Source: Halichondria panicea (Eukaryota > Porifera > Demospongiae > Suberitida > Halichondriidae). From it: 64,000 nt of DNA. The translations under genes were made by a program, and so were the position numbers. This document shows positions 21,700 to 34,100 of the stretch, one piece after another (the stretch's first letter is position 1; every line of letters starts with the position of its first letter). The stretch is from the NCBI RefSeq assembly GCF_963675165.1, contig NC_087383.1:3068979-3132978 (forward strand), read 5' to 3'. The notes under the pieces were generated by a model. That model saw nothing but the letters and a program-made list of their open reading frames with translations, had not been told where the DNA came from and searched no databases.

Positions 21700-24045
21700 A
21701 TTTCTTACAGGTATACTGTACCACTTTTATCACCTGTTGTTCGTAGCACTCAAATATCTACCCCATCGGCACACTGCTCTGATCCAACTCCTCACAGCGA
21801 TCCAGTGCCTTCTTGAGCTCTTCCTCCATCACAAGTCTCTCTTGCACAGCAGACTGGGTAATAGATTGCATGGTGGTCATGTACACACACAGGTATACAG
21901 ATACAACCATCACAACATCGTGGTAGTGGTACAGTAGTTATATAATTGCAGGTACATGTATTAATGAAAGCACCGCGGGTGCTGATGCCTCGGTGGAGGT
22001 GCAAAGCTACATAACATAAAGCTACACACATTATCATGATGAATATTTTTGCATTTTTGCTGCATGCAAACTCAAATTGCATGGTGGTCGATCATGTACA
22101 CACACACACACAGGTAATACAACCACCATGTGGTAGTGGTACAGCTGTTTGCTCACTGCATTACCACAAAACAACAAAATACCATACAATGTTGCTATGC
22201 AAACAACATGTGGTCCTAAGCAATGATGACTTCTAGCACTTGTATGTTAAATGGGTACTTTTTGAGGGTTACAAAAATGGCTAATCTGCGAGACCCTTAA
22301 AAATTACCCGCTATAAGGTGGCATCAATATTATAGTAAATGCTCTCACGATCTACTCTTGGTGGTATTTATGGAAACTCACATACAAATTATGGTGAGGA
22401 TATGAAATGGAGAATGGGCAGGGACTAGCTTGCATATACCAAAAGATATGATATACATGTAGCTACTAACCGTCCACTGAATGTATGCCGCAGGTGCTGG
22501 TGCCTCATTGATTACAACATGCTTAACCTAACGCATCACAGTAGACATATCTACCTTCAGTTAATCACATTAACTAATGTGGTGACATGTAGTACTAATT
22601 TGATGATGTCATTATTCTACAACATGGGGGGGAAGAACCACCCCTCCCCCCCAATAGATGAAACTCTGACTAACTGATACAGTACCAGAAATGCAACCTT
22701 TATATGGGGAAAATAAAAAAAACGGGCAATAGTCTCTAGACACAATCGGCATCATGTATTGTGTATTTTGCCTAAGCCATATTCAGTACATACTGTATAG
22801 CAGGTCATTTTCGTGGGATAAAAAATCCGAGATAAAAACGTAGGCGTGGTGCAGCAGTGATTTCGTGTGTAAAAATTCCCTTTGCTTCACTGCATTGCAT
22901 GCGTTCCGGTCCCATGCCTACGTTTTCGTGAGTGATAAATATTCGTCAAGGTTTAGCTTGCCCACGGAAACTATACCCAGGACGCTATACGTACTGTACG
23001 GTATACTGTACCACTTTATCACCTGTTTCAAGTACTCTTCCTTCTCCCGTTACTTTGTAGCACTCGAATATGTCCATCCCGTCCACTGCAGGCACACTGC
23101 TCTGCTTCAACTCCTTACAGCGATCCAGTTCCTTCTTGAGCTCTTCCTTCATCACAAGTCTCTCTTGCACAGCAGACTGGGTAATAGATTGCATGGTGGT
23201 CATGTACACACACAGGTATACAGATACAACCATCACAGCATCGTGGTAGTGGTACAGTAGTTATATAATTGCAGGTACATGTATTAATGAAAGCACCGAT
23301 TACAACATGCTTAACCTAACGCATCACAGTAGAGATATCTACCTTTAGTTAATCACATGAACTAATGTGATGACATGTAGTACTAATGTGATGATGTCAT
23401 TATTCTACAACATGGGGGGAAGAACCACCCCCCCAATAGATGAAACCCTGGCTAACTGATACAGTACCAGAAATGCAACCTTTATATGGGGAAAATAAAA
23501 AACGGGCAATAGTCTCTAGACACAATCGGCATCATGTATTGTGTATTTTGCCTAAGCCATAATCAGTACATACTGTATAGCAGGTCATTTTCGTGGGATA
23601 AAAAATCCGAGACAAAAACGTAGGCGTGGTGCAGCAGTGATTTCGTGTGTAAAACTTCCCTTTGCTTCACTGCATTGCATGCGTTCCAGTCAACCATGCC
23701 TACGTTTTCGTGAGTGATAAATATTCGTCAAGGTTTAGCTTGCCCACGGAAACTATACCCAGGACGCTATACGTACGGTACGGTATACTGTACCACTTTA
23801 TCACCTGTTTCAAGTACTCTTCCTTCTCCCGTTACTTTGTAGCACTCGAATATGTCCATCCCGTCCACTGCAGGCACACTGCTCTGCTCCAACTCCTTAC
23901 ATCAATCCAGTGCCTTCTTGAGCTCTTCCTCCATCACAAGTCTCTCTTGCACAGCAGACTGGGTAATAGATTGCATGGTGGTCATGTACACACACAGGTA
24001 TACAGATACAACCATCACAGCATCGTGGTAGTGGTACAGTAGTTA
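21700..24045. repeat. Three-fold tandem duplication of a segment of about 790 bp
   Basis: Two full units, about 22510-23298 and 23299-24045 (each with GATTACAACATGCTTAACCT near its start and CGTGGGATAAAAAATCCGAG in the middle), follow a partial unit at 21700-21990. Each carries one SAVQERL-type exon. The single-copy counterpart in the first duplicate is at about 7135-7270. The long plus-strand frames (131 and 126 codons) are antisense readings. Confidence 0.8.
21963..22008. repeat. Short dispersed repeat, inverse of 44236-44282
   Basis: AATGAAAGCACCGCGGGTGC and GATGCCTCGGTGGAGGTGC appear here and, in reverse complement, at 44236-44282. Probably the end of one dispersed element family. Confidence 0.6.
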
Positions 24046-24805
24046 TAATAAAGGTACAGTAGACTCTCGCTATTCCGACTCTCTGAAGTACGGCCTGAAA
24101 TGTGGCCAACTCGCTATTCTGTATACTTGCTGCCCCAAACTAGTAATTTTATACGTATACATTTTGGGTGTGGTTTAGCAGAAAAACTGTGTGTGGGGGG
24201 AGTGGTTGGGGTGTACAATGAGAGGTAGGAAGCGGGATGCTCATGAACACTACAATGAAAGTTATAAAAAAGGTAAACCGTTTTGTGAGCAAACACAGCT
24301 GTGGGATTACATTGTAATAGAGAGCTAGGAAATGATTCATTATCTTTATTTATTATCCTCGAGACAAAACCGCAAAATTAGTCATTAATATTTGAGGTAG
24401 GTTGATTTTAAGCCGCGGCTATTTTCTGAAATGCAAACTACCGCACTCTTCTGGCCAAGTTGCACTGTCCCAAGGGTGGCCGGATTAACGAGAGTCTACT
24501 GTACATGTATTAATTATACAGTATTCACCGAGTGTATACATGTACATGCTAAACTCACATCTGCCTTGCTGTTGGCCAGTTCCAATTCTCTCACAAGCTC
24601 AGCCATGACACCCCGGTCCATGATTTGAGACCTCTCGAGCAGCTTCTCCTCCAACTCCCTCAGCAGGTCATCCTCTAGACATTGAATGGTCTCACTCTTC
24701 TCCTCAACCTGACAGGGGAACATCAATAAGTTGCTGCCAGGTGGAGAATACTCGACATACAATAGTGACGTGCATGTACACTCAACTACTGAAAATCTGG
24801 CAATG

Positions 24806-25190
24806 AAATTTAACCACATAACTAACTAACTAAAAATGCTCACCAATAAAACACCACACACCACTTGGTGTACAACATTTTAACCAATCTACAAATGAAC
24901 TTCTGCTCCTCTAGACAACCTGCCCAACCCTCCACATACACACTGGCTGCATCATGCATAAAGAAAATGGCATCTATTTTCACAGCGTTTGACCATCAAA
25001 CGTATTAGAGAATAATCTCACGCCCATATCGCTGATTTGCTTGAAATGCCCACCACCATCTTAGCAATGTACTAGCAAGGGGTTTTTGTTGTGAGCATCA
25101 ATGGTAGGCCATGGTATTCAGTTGCTATTGATGAGTCACATGAAATGCAGGTACTCTCTGATAAGAAGATCTTAATTGGACTGTTTGTGT
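24806..25190. repeat. Third copy of the 8760-9540 segment
   Basis: It follows the coiled-coil exon block directly and matches 8770-9075 plus 9491-9545, with the empty site of the solo LTR near 25107-25115. Confidence 0.7.
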
Positions 25191-25234
25191 CTATAAACTC
25201 TTAACCAACAGATACAATCATGGAAAGTTACTAA

Positions 25235-25531
25235 GGTTTTAGAGCTTAATCATAAAATTTCTACTGTAGTTAGGACACGATTTACAACAAGTCCTTTTGT
25301 TAAGTCCACCAATTGTAAATGCAACAGTGTACGAATGTTTAATGTAGTTAATGAGAGGATCCTACCCGCGGCCTTGCCTCGAGGAAAATGTGATACGGTC
25401 ACGTGCACGGCTCCCACTCATGCGTAGCCACTATCATACACATGCTAAAGTACAACTGCTGTCAGAAAGCGACAAAAAAATTAACTGCTCAACTCGCACC
25501 CTCCAATTTATGGGGATTAAGCTCTAAAACC
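25235..25531. mobile_element. 297 bp MITE with 17 bp perfect inverted ends
   Basis: GGTTTTAGAGCTTAATC at 25235-25251 is matched exactly by GATTAAGCTCTAAAACC at 25515-25531. The interior has no coding capacity. No convincing target duplication was seen, so the family is open. Confidence 0.7.
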
Positions 25532-26261
25532 ACCTCTTTTCCATCGTGATGTGTATTAACGATTACGGGGGAGGGGCTACATTAGGGTCTTTATACTGCT
25601 AATCACAGGGGCCCCTCTTCGTACTCCCCTAAAACCTAATCGCAGTCACGTGACCCCCAACCTCTAGCGTGAGAGATATGAATGGGCACGTACATGTAAC
25701 ATCTGCTTAACCGGTACCTCGCGGATATGACACAACAAATCTACTGCAACCTGTAAGACTAGTCTGATATAATGCACCACAGAAACAGTGTGCTTGTGTA
25801 CATGCTAATTTAAAACTACTCACATCTGCCTTGCTGTTGGCCAGTTTCAATTCTCACTCCAGCTCAGCCATGACACCAGGGTCCATGATTTGACACCTCT
25901 TGAGCAGCTTTAATTTTCCTCCATGTTTAGATATAATTATGACTGCACTTCTTCTTACTAGAAGCATAGATTGAAGAGTTAGCCTTCAGAGAAGGGAAAA
26001 TATTAATTACCAGCATTATTTTGGTAAAGATCGACTCCCATGCAAACAACATTGCATTACATAACCAAATTAATTACCAATACTCTTCTACTTGGTCAAT
26101 AGTATAATTATAGCAATAAGTATAAAATAATGGTGTAATTTGGAATTCAATGTAGTACGTTTACTAGAACGCATGCAATGCAAAGGACATTTTTACTCCC
26201 GAAAATCAACAGCCTCGAAAATTACCCGCTATACAGTTTATACAAAGTTTTCAGTCTGAGA
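25532..26261. other. Intergenic DNA 3' of the laminin-like gene
   Basis: 25800-25920 contains a degraded further copy of the coiled-coil exon end (CTCACATCTGCCTTGCTGTT). 25920-26261 is AT-rich without a gene and holds the probable laminin 3' UTR. Confidence 0.45.
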
Positions 26262-29200
26262 TTACAGGCTACAAATGTTATGGTCCACATTGTTCCCCTT
26301 CACTGCCTGAGCCAGCAGCAGTCTCCTGGGACCCTCCTCCCCTTGACTCAGGTAGAGGTCTGCAATACAACCTTTGAACGAGGGAGCTTGAGATGTGAAA
26401 CGTCTACGAACAGTAGCTGCAGAAAGAAAGAGACACATCAACGTTTAAATAGCTATTGTAAGATAATTAGATAATTATAGCGTATGATTATAATTTTTTA
26501 TGCAAAAAACATTATACAATGAGAGTAGTGGCAATGAGCCCTCACCAGCCACGCCCCCAACATAGAGGGGGTCGTTGATGTTGACGGCCCTGAAGCTGGG
26601 GTGAGGAGAGAGGGCGGAGACAGGGTCCCCCTCGTCCACACTTAGCACACCTCTCACACCATCCTTCTCAGCACGGAGGGTATGCCACTCGTTATCACAC
26701 AGGTGGGCAGGGCTAGGAGGTGTGTACTCCACCACCGTCTCCATGGGACCATTGTCAAACACAAACCGCACCTATAAATACATACACAGAAGCAATAATT
26801 ACGATTTTTCTCACTCTTGACTTATACATACATGTAGACTACTTATTTACGCCCACACTATTATATACGCTGAAATGATTGCATGTGAACTCACTGTTCC
26901 ATTGAGTAGTTCGAGGGCGATGTGGTCTGGGAACAGGAGGCTGTGGGAGTAGAGGAGTAGTCCGGAACAAGAACTGGTACGGAAACGCAGCGAGAACGAG
27001 AAGCTGACTCCACCATCAAAGTTGTCCACTGCAGAGATAAAACACAATTAGTATTTGGTATAATCCAACAATGAAAAAGAATACTTACATAATTGGAGGT
27101 ATGAGTCAGCGTTGAATGTGGCAACGTTGTTGTAAGACTCGAGGCAACTTGTACCACCATTCACAGCATGGGGGACACTGCAGGGATAGAATGTAGCTGT
27201 GTGTGTGTGCATGTGATATTATTGAACGCTCACCTGAGGTCCTGGTACACACCGTTGATGGAGAGAGCATGGAAACAGGCAAGAGCACTCAGCGGCTCCT
27301 GTACAAATGACATAAACTTGTAGACATGCGTACACTATTACACTGTAAGCAATGTACTCAAAAACTAAGGCCACAGACACATGTACTGCACACTATAACC
27401 TTATATGCGCTTACGTTATACGTACACTATATTATTGTAAATAAAACTTGCGAGAATATTTTAGTTGCTTTCTTTTCAGACTACTTCAATACAATAGCTA
27501 TCTTGGATGATTTATTATAATTATTAATACCACAAGGACAGTAGCAATGAAAGTGTAGTCTCTCTACTAGCGACGTACCTCTTGTCCTGGCCAGATGAGA
27601 GCCAGCTCCAGTATGGACGGGACTCCGCCCAGGAAGAGGAGTCCAGAGTAAATGTTGAGTTGTGTAAATGAGCCAGGGGCAGTGTCTGAGATGACCTCTG
27701 ACCCTCCGTTAACTATCAGCTCACCCATCTGAGCAGATCGTCGAATCTCAACCTGTATAGACAGAGAAGCATCAATTAATGACTTGCATGCACGTAGTAA
27801 AAGTGTAGAACGGATACAAATTTGTTTGGCCATTATACATGCAAAAGTGGCCTTTGTTGAGGGTTTGTTTTGTACATGCTCCGTGAACCTGGAATTTACA
27901 TCACATTTGGCCTTGGGGTGGCTGTTGTCATAGCTATTGCAAAATTCCGGTACTGCAAGAGTGCGCATGACTGACTACATACATGTGTAACAAACTTGAC
28001 TCTTGGCTTAGTCACATTTTAAGATCAAAAGTATACTACACTAATCCACTCACGACATGCAGTAGGCCGTCATTGTAGGTGTGGTTAGAGGTAATGAACA
28101 CCCGCCCAGAGCCCAGATTATAGGAGTAGTAGAGTCTCCCTCTCCTTAGCTCGAGTGAGAGGTAGTCGGCAAAGACAGCTACCACATCCTGAGTGTAGAG
28201 GAGGACGGCATCCGAGGAACTGGTGCGGAACTCCAGAACAATAGAGTGACTGTGTGTGTGTGTGGGGGGGGAGGGGAGGTGGTCACTGAAACATAGAGTT
28301 GTGTGGAGAAAAGAGTACATCAGTTGTTAACTTTCAACTAAAAACAAGTATAGCCGTTACTATAAGACTCACGCAATGAGTAGTTCCTCGTGTGATAGAC
28401 GGACGGCGATGAACGACCCAGGGGCTCCCCCCAGGCCAGCGGTGACGTTGGGGCGTATGGAGGGTGGGGGTGAGAGTGGTGGAGGGGGTGGTGGTGTGGG
28501 GATTGTGAGGGAGGGTGGGTGACAACCATACAAGGACACACCCACTAGAGACTCGGCATTGTTGAAGTCAAGTAGCCTGTAAAGCAGATTATAACCATCA
28601 TTAACACATTCACAGTGATCGAGGAGCGCTATATCTAGAGTGGAAAACCTCTCATATATAATGGTGAAGAATGTTATGATGGTTTTAAATTAGAAGTTTC
28701 ATTGTACATGTATAATTATTAAGGAATGGTAGGTGGAGTAAGTTAGTATTCCTCACCCTCCGTTGTATTGCAAGTTTCTCACACATCCTCTCAAACTCTC
28801 TCCCACCACGGAACTGGTCTGGTCAGGTGATCCTCCCACCAGGAGGGCTGTGGGGGGTCTTCCTGAGACCAGGGAGTCTATGGAGTACACCTCATCATCC
28901 ACAGTCAGTGTTGAGCTGGAGAGTGTAAATAATGATTCAAGCATGTCAGGAGATATTCGCACTGCACATGCACTCGTAGTACATGCATGGAAAAGAAGTA
29001 GCTTTGGACAATGGCACACTTTCGGACTGTATATATAGCACATACATGCAAAACGTGCTCTAATCATGCAAATTAAGATACACAATAATTTATATTATAT
29101 AATGTAGTTTACATTTAGATTAAGCCAAGCATATACTCACTTTGCTATGACAATAGTGTGCCATCGATTGTCGTTGAGACCGTTGGTTGCAGACACGAAA

Positions 29201-31121
29201 GTGTAGGAGCCAAAGTCCAGCCTCACTCGAGTGTGATAGAGACTGAGCGATAATGGAGGCTGCAAGAAATCAATGCAATACACTATAAATAAGAGCTACA
29301 CTGCGATATTGTACTATAATTATACTGCAGTTGAGGCTATACACTACAACTCAAGGTAGTGATCAGATACAGCACTATGAACTCTCTATAATTATAATAG
29401 TTGCTTAATGTGAAGCACATAGCATTACCTGACTGTTGACTTGTAGGAGCAGAGCAGCTAGTTGAGATGTTCTGAATTCAATAGCCACTCCCTCCACTCG
29501 CTGAGCCACGGCAAACTGTCCGTACGCCTCACCCATGAAGCGAGCACCTGGTGAGACCTGTGTGCATGAAGGGGGGGGGCACAGTTATTGGCATGCATAC
29601 CGTATGAATCTTGTAGCTACAATGAAAAATTGACACACTGTACAAAAGTTGACAAGAATATCCAGCAATACATGTGCATTCATCAGTGAAGTAACTTACT
29701 TGTTCTGGACATCCTCCCAGTGAAACGCGATACGAGTTTGTGTTCTGTTGCAAGTCAAGCAGCTGGTCGTCAATGGAGATTTCACGCACACATCCCGACA
29801 AAGAGGGCCTGAGGGTCTCCACTACTTCCTCTACTTGTGGGGAAACCCCTCCAATAAAGAGATGATTAGTTGAGTTGAACGCCCTAGGCATGATAGTCGG
29901 AGATCCACCTTGTACAACATCAGTTCCGTTCACAGTCAATACAACACCTTGTTGGTTCAACTGCACACTCAAAGCATACCATTGCCCATCAGTGTAAGTG
30001 GAGGTGGTTCGAATACGTGTCCTGTCCAATCCAGTCTGACTGTAATCTAGCCACACCCACCCATTGTCAACGTACACAATGACGTATGCCACAAGGTCAC
30101 TACTGGTGAGATAGAGGATTGTGCCCGAGGGTGTGAGGGTACGGAATGAAAGAGAGACACTAACACCTCCCTCAATGCTCAGACGGGCAGAGTTTAGAGC
30201 CAGGAAGCTGCCGGCACCTTGAAGCCACACCCCAGTCTCGAATGCCCTCGGCAGATCTGCTGGAGGCCTACAGTGTGAGTGCATGTGAGTGTATATGTGA
30301 GTACAAACACACACTCTATGCATGTGACTGCAAGTACACTTATAGACTGAATGTGATACTGATATAATTATTATATCAAAGCTTCGTGTATGTATACCTT
30401 GGTCCACAGACGGTGACAATGGGGCTCCTCTCGTTGGGTAGTAACAAAGCCAGCCTCTCGTTATTGACCACCACCCGATCAATGCATCCAAGGTAACCAT
30501 CATTGTTGGGAACCACTAGTCCCATATCCTCTGCACCACCTCCCAGGACGATAATATTAGCAGCAGTGGGCATGGAGAGAGACGTAGTTACTGTGGAAAC
30601 TGAGTAGGTAGGGACTCCCCCTTGCAACGGAGCCACTGAGAGATAGACTGAGTCCAAGTCCCTATAATTAAAAATTTAACAACAATCATATAAGAATAAG
30701 ATTTGAACCGATTAACTAGCTAACCAAGTCTAAGGCTATCGAAATTTACAGTGCAAAATGTATATATATAAAGAACATTGGGCAATCCATATAAAGTTAT
30801 GAGCTGTACAAGTAGTAACACCAACCTTGATGCATACAGCTGGTACCACTGGTCCACTCTCACCACCCCCTCTTCCGTAGAGACCACACTCACTCCATCG
30901 TATCCAAATTGTACACTACCATTGAACAGTCGGAGTGAAAAGCCCTGGTCAGGTCCGATTTCCATGTCAGACGACTCAGTTCCGGAACTGGTATAGAACA
31001 GAGTTCCATACTCGACCTGTGCTGGTCTGAAAGCCAGAGAAATGGTGGTGGTGGTGTTAGTAGTGGGAGGTGCCGGATAGGTACGTCTCATGTTGCCGTT
31101 GAATCTCAACGCTACGTCAAT
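26262..31121 (-). other. Laminin G domains 1-5
   Basis: LG1 is on exons at 31121-30827 and 30660-30405, and LG2 on one exon at about 30268-29701. LG3 is at 29560-28745, with a Pro-rich linker (PTPPPPPPLSPPPS) at 28580-28375. LG4 is at 28290-27568 and LG5 from about 27300 to the end. Each closes with the usual cysteine (GCIDRVVVNN, SGCVREISIDD, RGCVRNLQYNGG, KGCIADLYLS), but LG4 is the most divergent. Confidence 0.75.
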
Positions 31122-34100
31122 CTATGGGGGATAATGCATGGCTGATCATGCTATTGCAGACAGAGATTCCACTGCACGAAAATTATTTATATCAACGCAA
31201 TAAACTCACCGAAGCTGCTGCCTCCATGGCGATGGCAAGTTGACTGTTGATAGAATCTACAGTTGATGATATTGACACTAGTAGCTGTGAGTTGCTGTCG
31301 GCCTGAGCCTGTGTTGCAGTGAGTAGGTCGGCGGATGCTCGCACATGCTCACTGGTACTCAAAATGGAGGCATTCGTTGAAGTTATGAGCTCGTTGGTCT
31401 GAGATACAAGCTGCATGTACGTGTATGTGTGTGGAAGGAAAATGATATATATATATAATAATTATATGAGCTAGACAAGTACAAGAGACTTCACTATTCT
31501 ATCTATCAGCGCCAGCTATGTTATTAAAGTATATATAGCTGTAGCCAACTCACAATTTGAGCGTCCTCTACCAGAGCTGTTGAGACAGCAATATCAGCCA
31601 GGAGTGGAGGTACCCTCTCAACTAGACCAGCCTGCATAGCCTCCACCTCTGCAATGTCCCGAGACAGGGAGCTAGTGTCGTTGATAAACATTACCGCTGT
31701 TGACAAATCATTCACTCTCTGTCGCAGTGTAATGACATCCAACGCCACACGAGACGTTTCATTGGTATCCATTTCGACTAAAGTCGTAGCATTGTCAAAA
31801 GCTTGTGTGAGGTTTGAAACGGTTTCCACTAACGACTGTGCCTCTGCCAGCTGTGCCTCGGCTGTGACAAGTTGATTAGCTGCCTCTTCTTCAAAGCTTT
31901 GATTATCAAGGTTACTAAGAGTGGCCTGAACCTGTTCTAGAGTGGCGGTGGTGATGGTAGTGATGTTGGCAGCTTGCTGGATGAGCGCTATCGTGTCCAT
32001 GTAATTTATGATTGCTGATACAGCAGAATTGCCGGCAGAGAGGCTTGGAGACAGAGTACTGTATGGAAAATAAAATTATGGCATGCTATAGGTATAATTA
32101 TAGATACTAAGTGCATGCAAGTGTGTAATTTAAAGAATTAGACACACAAGATACGTAATACTTGTTCTGTCAGTGCGGCAGTACTCAATACCTAATATAT
32201 GCATACGTCATATTAATTACTGAACTCATTAGAACTCACTTGTTTATCTCCTGAGCTGCCCGTTGAAGGGAAGTCACATGATCTTCAGCCAACAGTAACA
32301 CCTCTTCACACTCATCCACCTCTCGCGTGAGACTACCCACCCGCTCTCCCAGCAAAGCCACACCCATTCGTACTGTCAAGGGCTCGGAATCCGGTGGTAT
32401 GGAAGGTTCTACTTGTTCATTCTCAGATCCCATTCCAGACATAAAACCGGATCCAAAACCAGAACCACTGCCGCTAAAATAGTTATTTGTTCCCTCTTCT
32501 CCGATTGTTTCTCCCAACTCCTCAATATGGTTTCGTATAACCATTAGTGAGATTTGCAAGTCGTTTAGTAATAAGTCGGCATTCTGTAGTGTACTATTGG
32601 CAAAAGCAATAACATAATTCACCGTGGCAACATCGGAAGTAATCTGTTGCAGGCTAGCTGCTATAGTATTAACTGAGTCCATAACAGCACTCAAATTATT
32701 CTGTAAGCTGACAATCTGATTGGTTAGTTCGTTGCTATGCTCTCCAATCCTCTCGTACTTCGATGAAATATTTGTTGCCTGTGAAAGCTGATTCCTTCCA
32801 TACTCGAGATAGATAGCGAGTTGTCCTGTAATTTGCTGAACTTGTGTCAATAAGGTCGTCGTTCTGATCACCTCAGTACTATAATCATCTCTGTAGGGGG
32901 TTGCCGTGAGATTGATGATGTCATTCGATATCATTTCCGCGGCAATAGCCTTTTGTTCAATGATCACTAAGGAGGAACGTAGCATTGAATTGATGAGTCC
33001 AATGTCAATGAGGACGTCTTGCATGGTATTGTAAACGTTCTGTATGTGTGCGCTCACACTCTCGGCATAGGGTAGAAGATTGGTGACTCTCTCCAGGGTG
33101 GCAGCAATCTGTACACATAATTATACAATAAAGTTTCGTGTATATGTACATGTACATACACGTTACAGTACACCCACTCAGACTCAGAATGGAAATAATT
33201 ATAGTGTGCAGTTAAAGCAGTCACCCTTGCGGCATAGATTATTATGGTTGTAATAAAGATGTGGCCATGTCTAAACACATGCTATAGTTGGAGACGTTGA
33301 ACTTGGCTGTATTTTAAAGAGTAAACCTGAGTCACTACAGGTACAACCTACGTACAGTTCACCCGCTCATGCGTACATGTACACATTCACTCACCGCTGC
33401 TAGTATATCTTCTTCCCTCATGTTAACTGCTGCACTGGCCGCTTCCAGGTCATCAAATCGATCTTCAAAATTGTCTAACCGCTGAGTGTTACTAGCGATC
33501 CCCTCAATCAGTACCTCAACAGAGGCATTAATAACACTCCATCCCTCAATGTCTGCTCGATATAGTGCCTCGAAAATGTCCAGGTTCCCCTCAGCTTGTT
33601 CTATTTCTTGTACGGCTGTTTGCAGGTCGTCCTTCAAGCTCTGCTCACACTCCCCACAAGGTTCACACCCATCGGACGAAAGGTCCGTGTGGAAGGGGGC
33701 ACACTCATCACACTTGGTCCCTGTGACCCCTGGTTGGCAATAGCAACCCCCCTCGGATGAACAGCTAGCGTTGACTGATCCCACTCCACAACTGCAGTCT
33801 GTAGACGAAAAATAAATTAATATTCATGTAGCTTTGAGTGTAAGTTCAAATGGAGCTACGTATAATAATAAGCTCTCAATTTTCCATTAAATTCACCTGT
33901 ACAGCCTTGGGCAGTAAAGTTGTAATATCCGGTGAGGCAGCTGGAACACTCGTCTCCACCCACCCCCAGCCTACACGGGCACACGCCAGTCACAACATCA
34001 CACACCTCACTTGTACTGCCCTCCCCACAAGTACACAGCTCACACCCAGCACTAGCCGTAAAGTTCCAAAAGCCATCCTGTAAATAACAAAAATAGTTGT

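Larger units (their letters stand above)
20490..24708 (-). pseudogene. Decayed exons of the unidentified coiled-coil gene, copy 2
   Basis: The second copy of the exon set at 6050-8400. From high to low coordinate on the minus strand: 24708-24559 (150 bp, phase 0, open; DDLLRELEEKLLERSQIMD), three copies of a SAVQERLV(M)(E/K)EELKK exon near 23955, 23185 and 21865, REFLRASTVDPLDRRLGI near 21515-21375, and a terminal-looking exon 20625-20490 (LQLQYEGLAIMKMFERAKVN ... stop). The middle SAVQERL copy is open, the highest-coordinate one has an in-frame TGA and the lowest one ends early, so at most one can be functional. Exon borders are GT/AG. No homologue is recognised. The frame could still be used, because this copy retains more open exons than copy 1. 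Confidence 0.4.

Noticed and set aside
22865-24042. Two long plus-strand frames (131 and 126 codons) of similar sequence
   Set aside because: They are antisense to the SAVQERL exon and are alike only because the DNA is tandemly duplicated. No splice or domain support.
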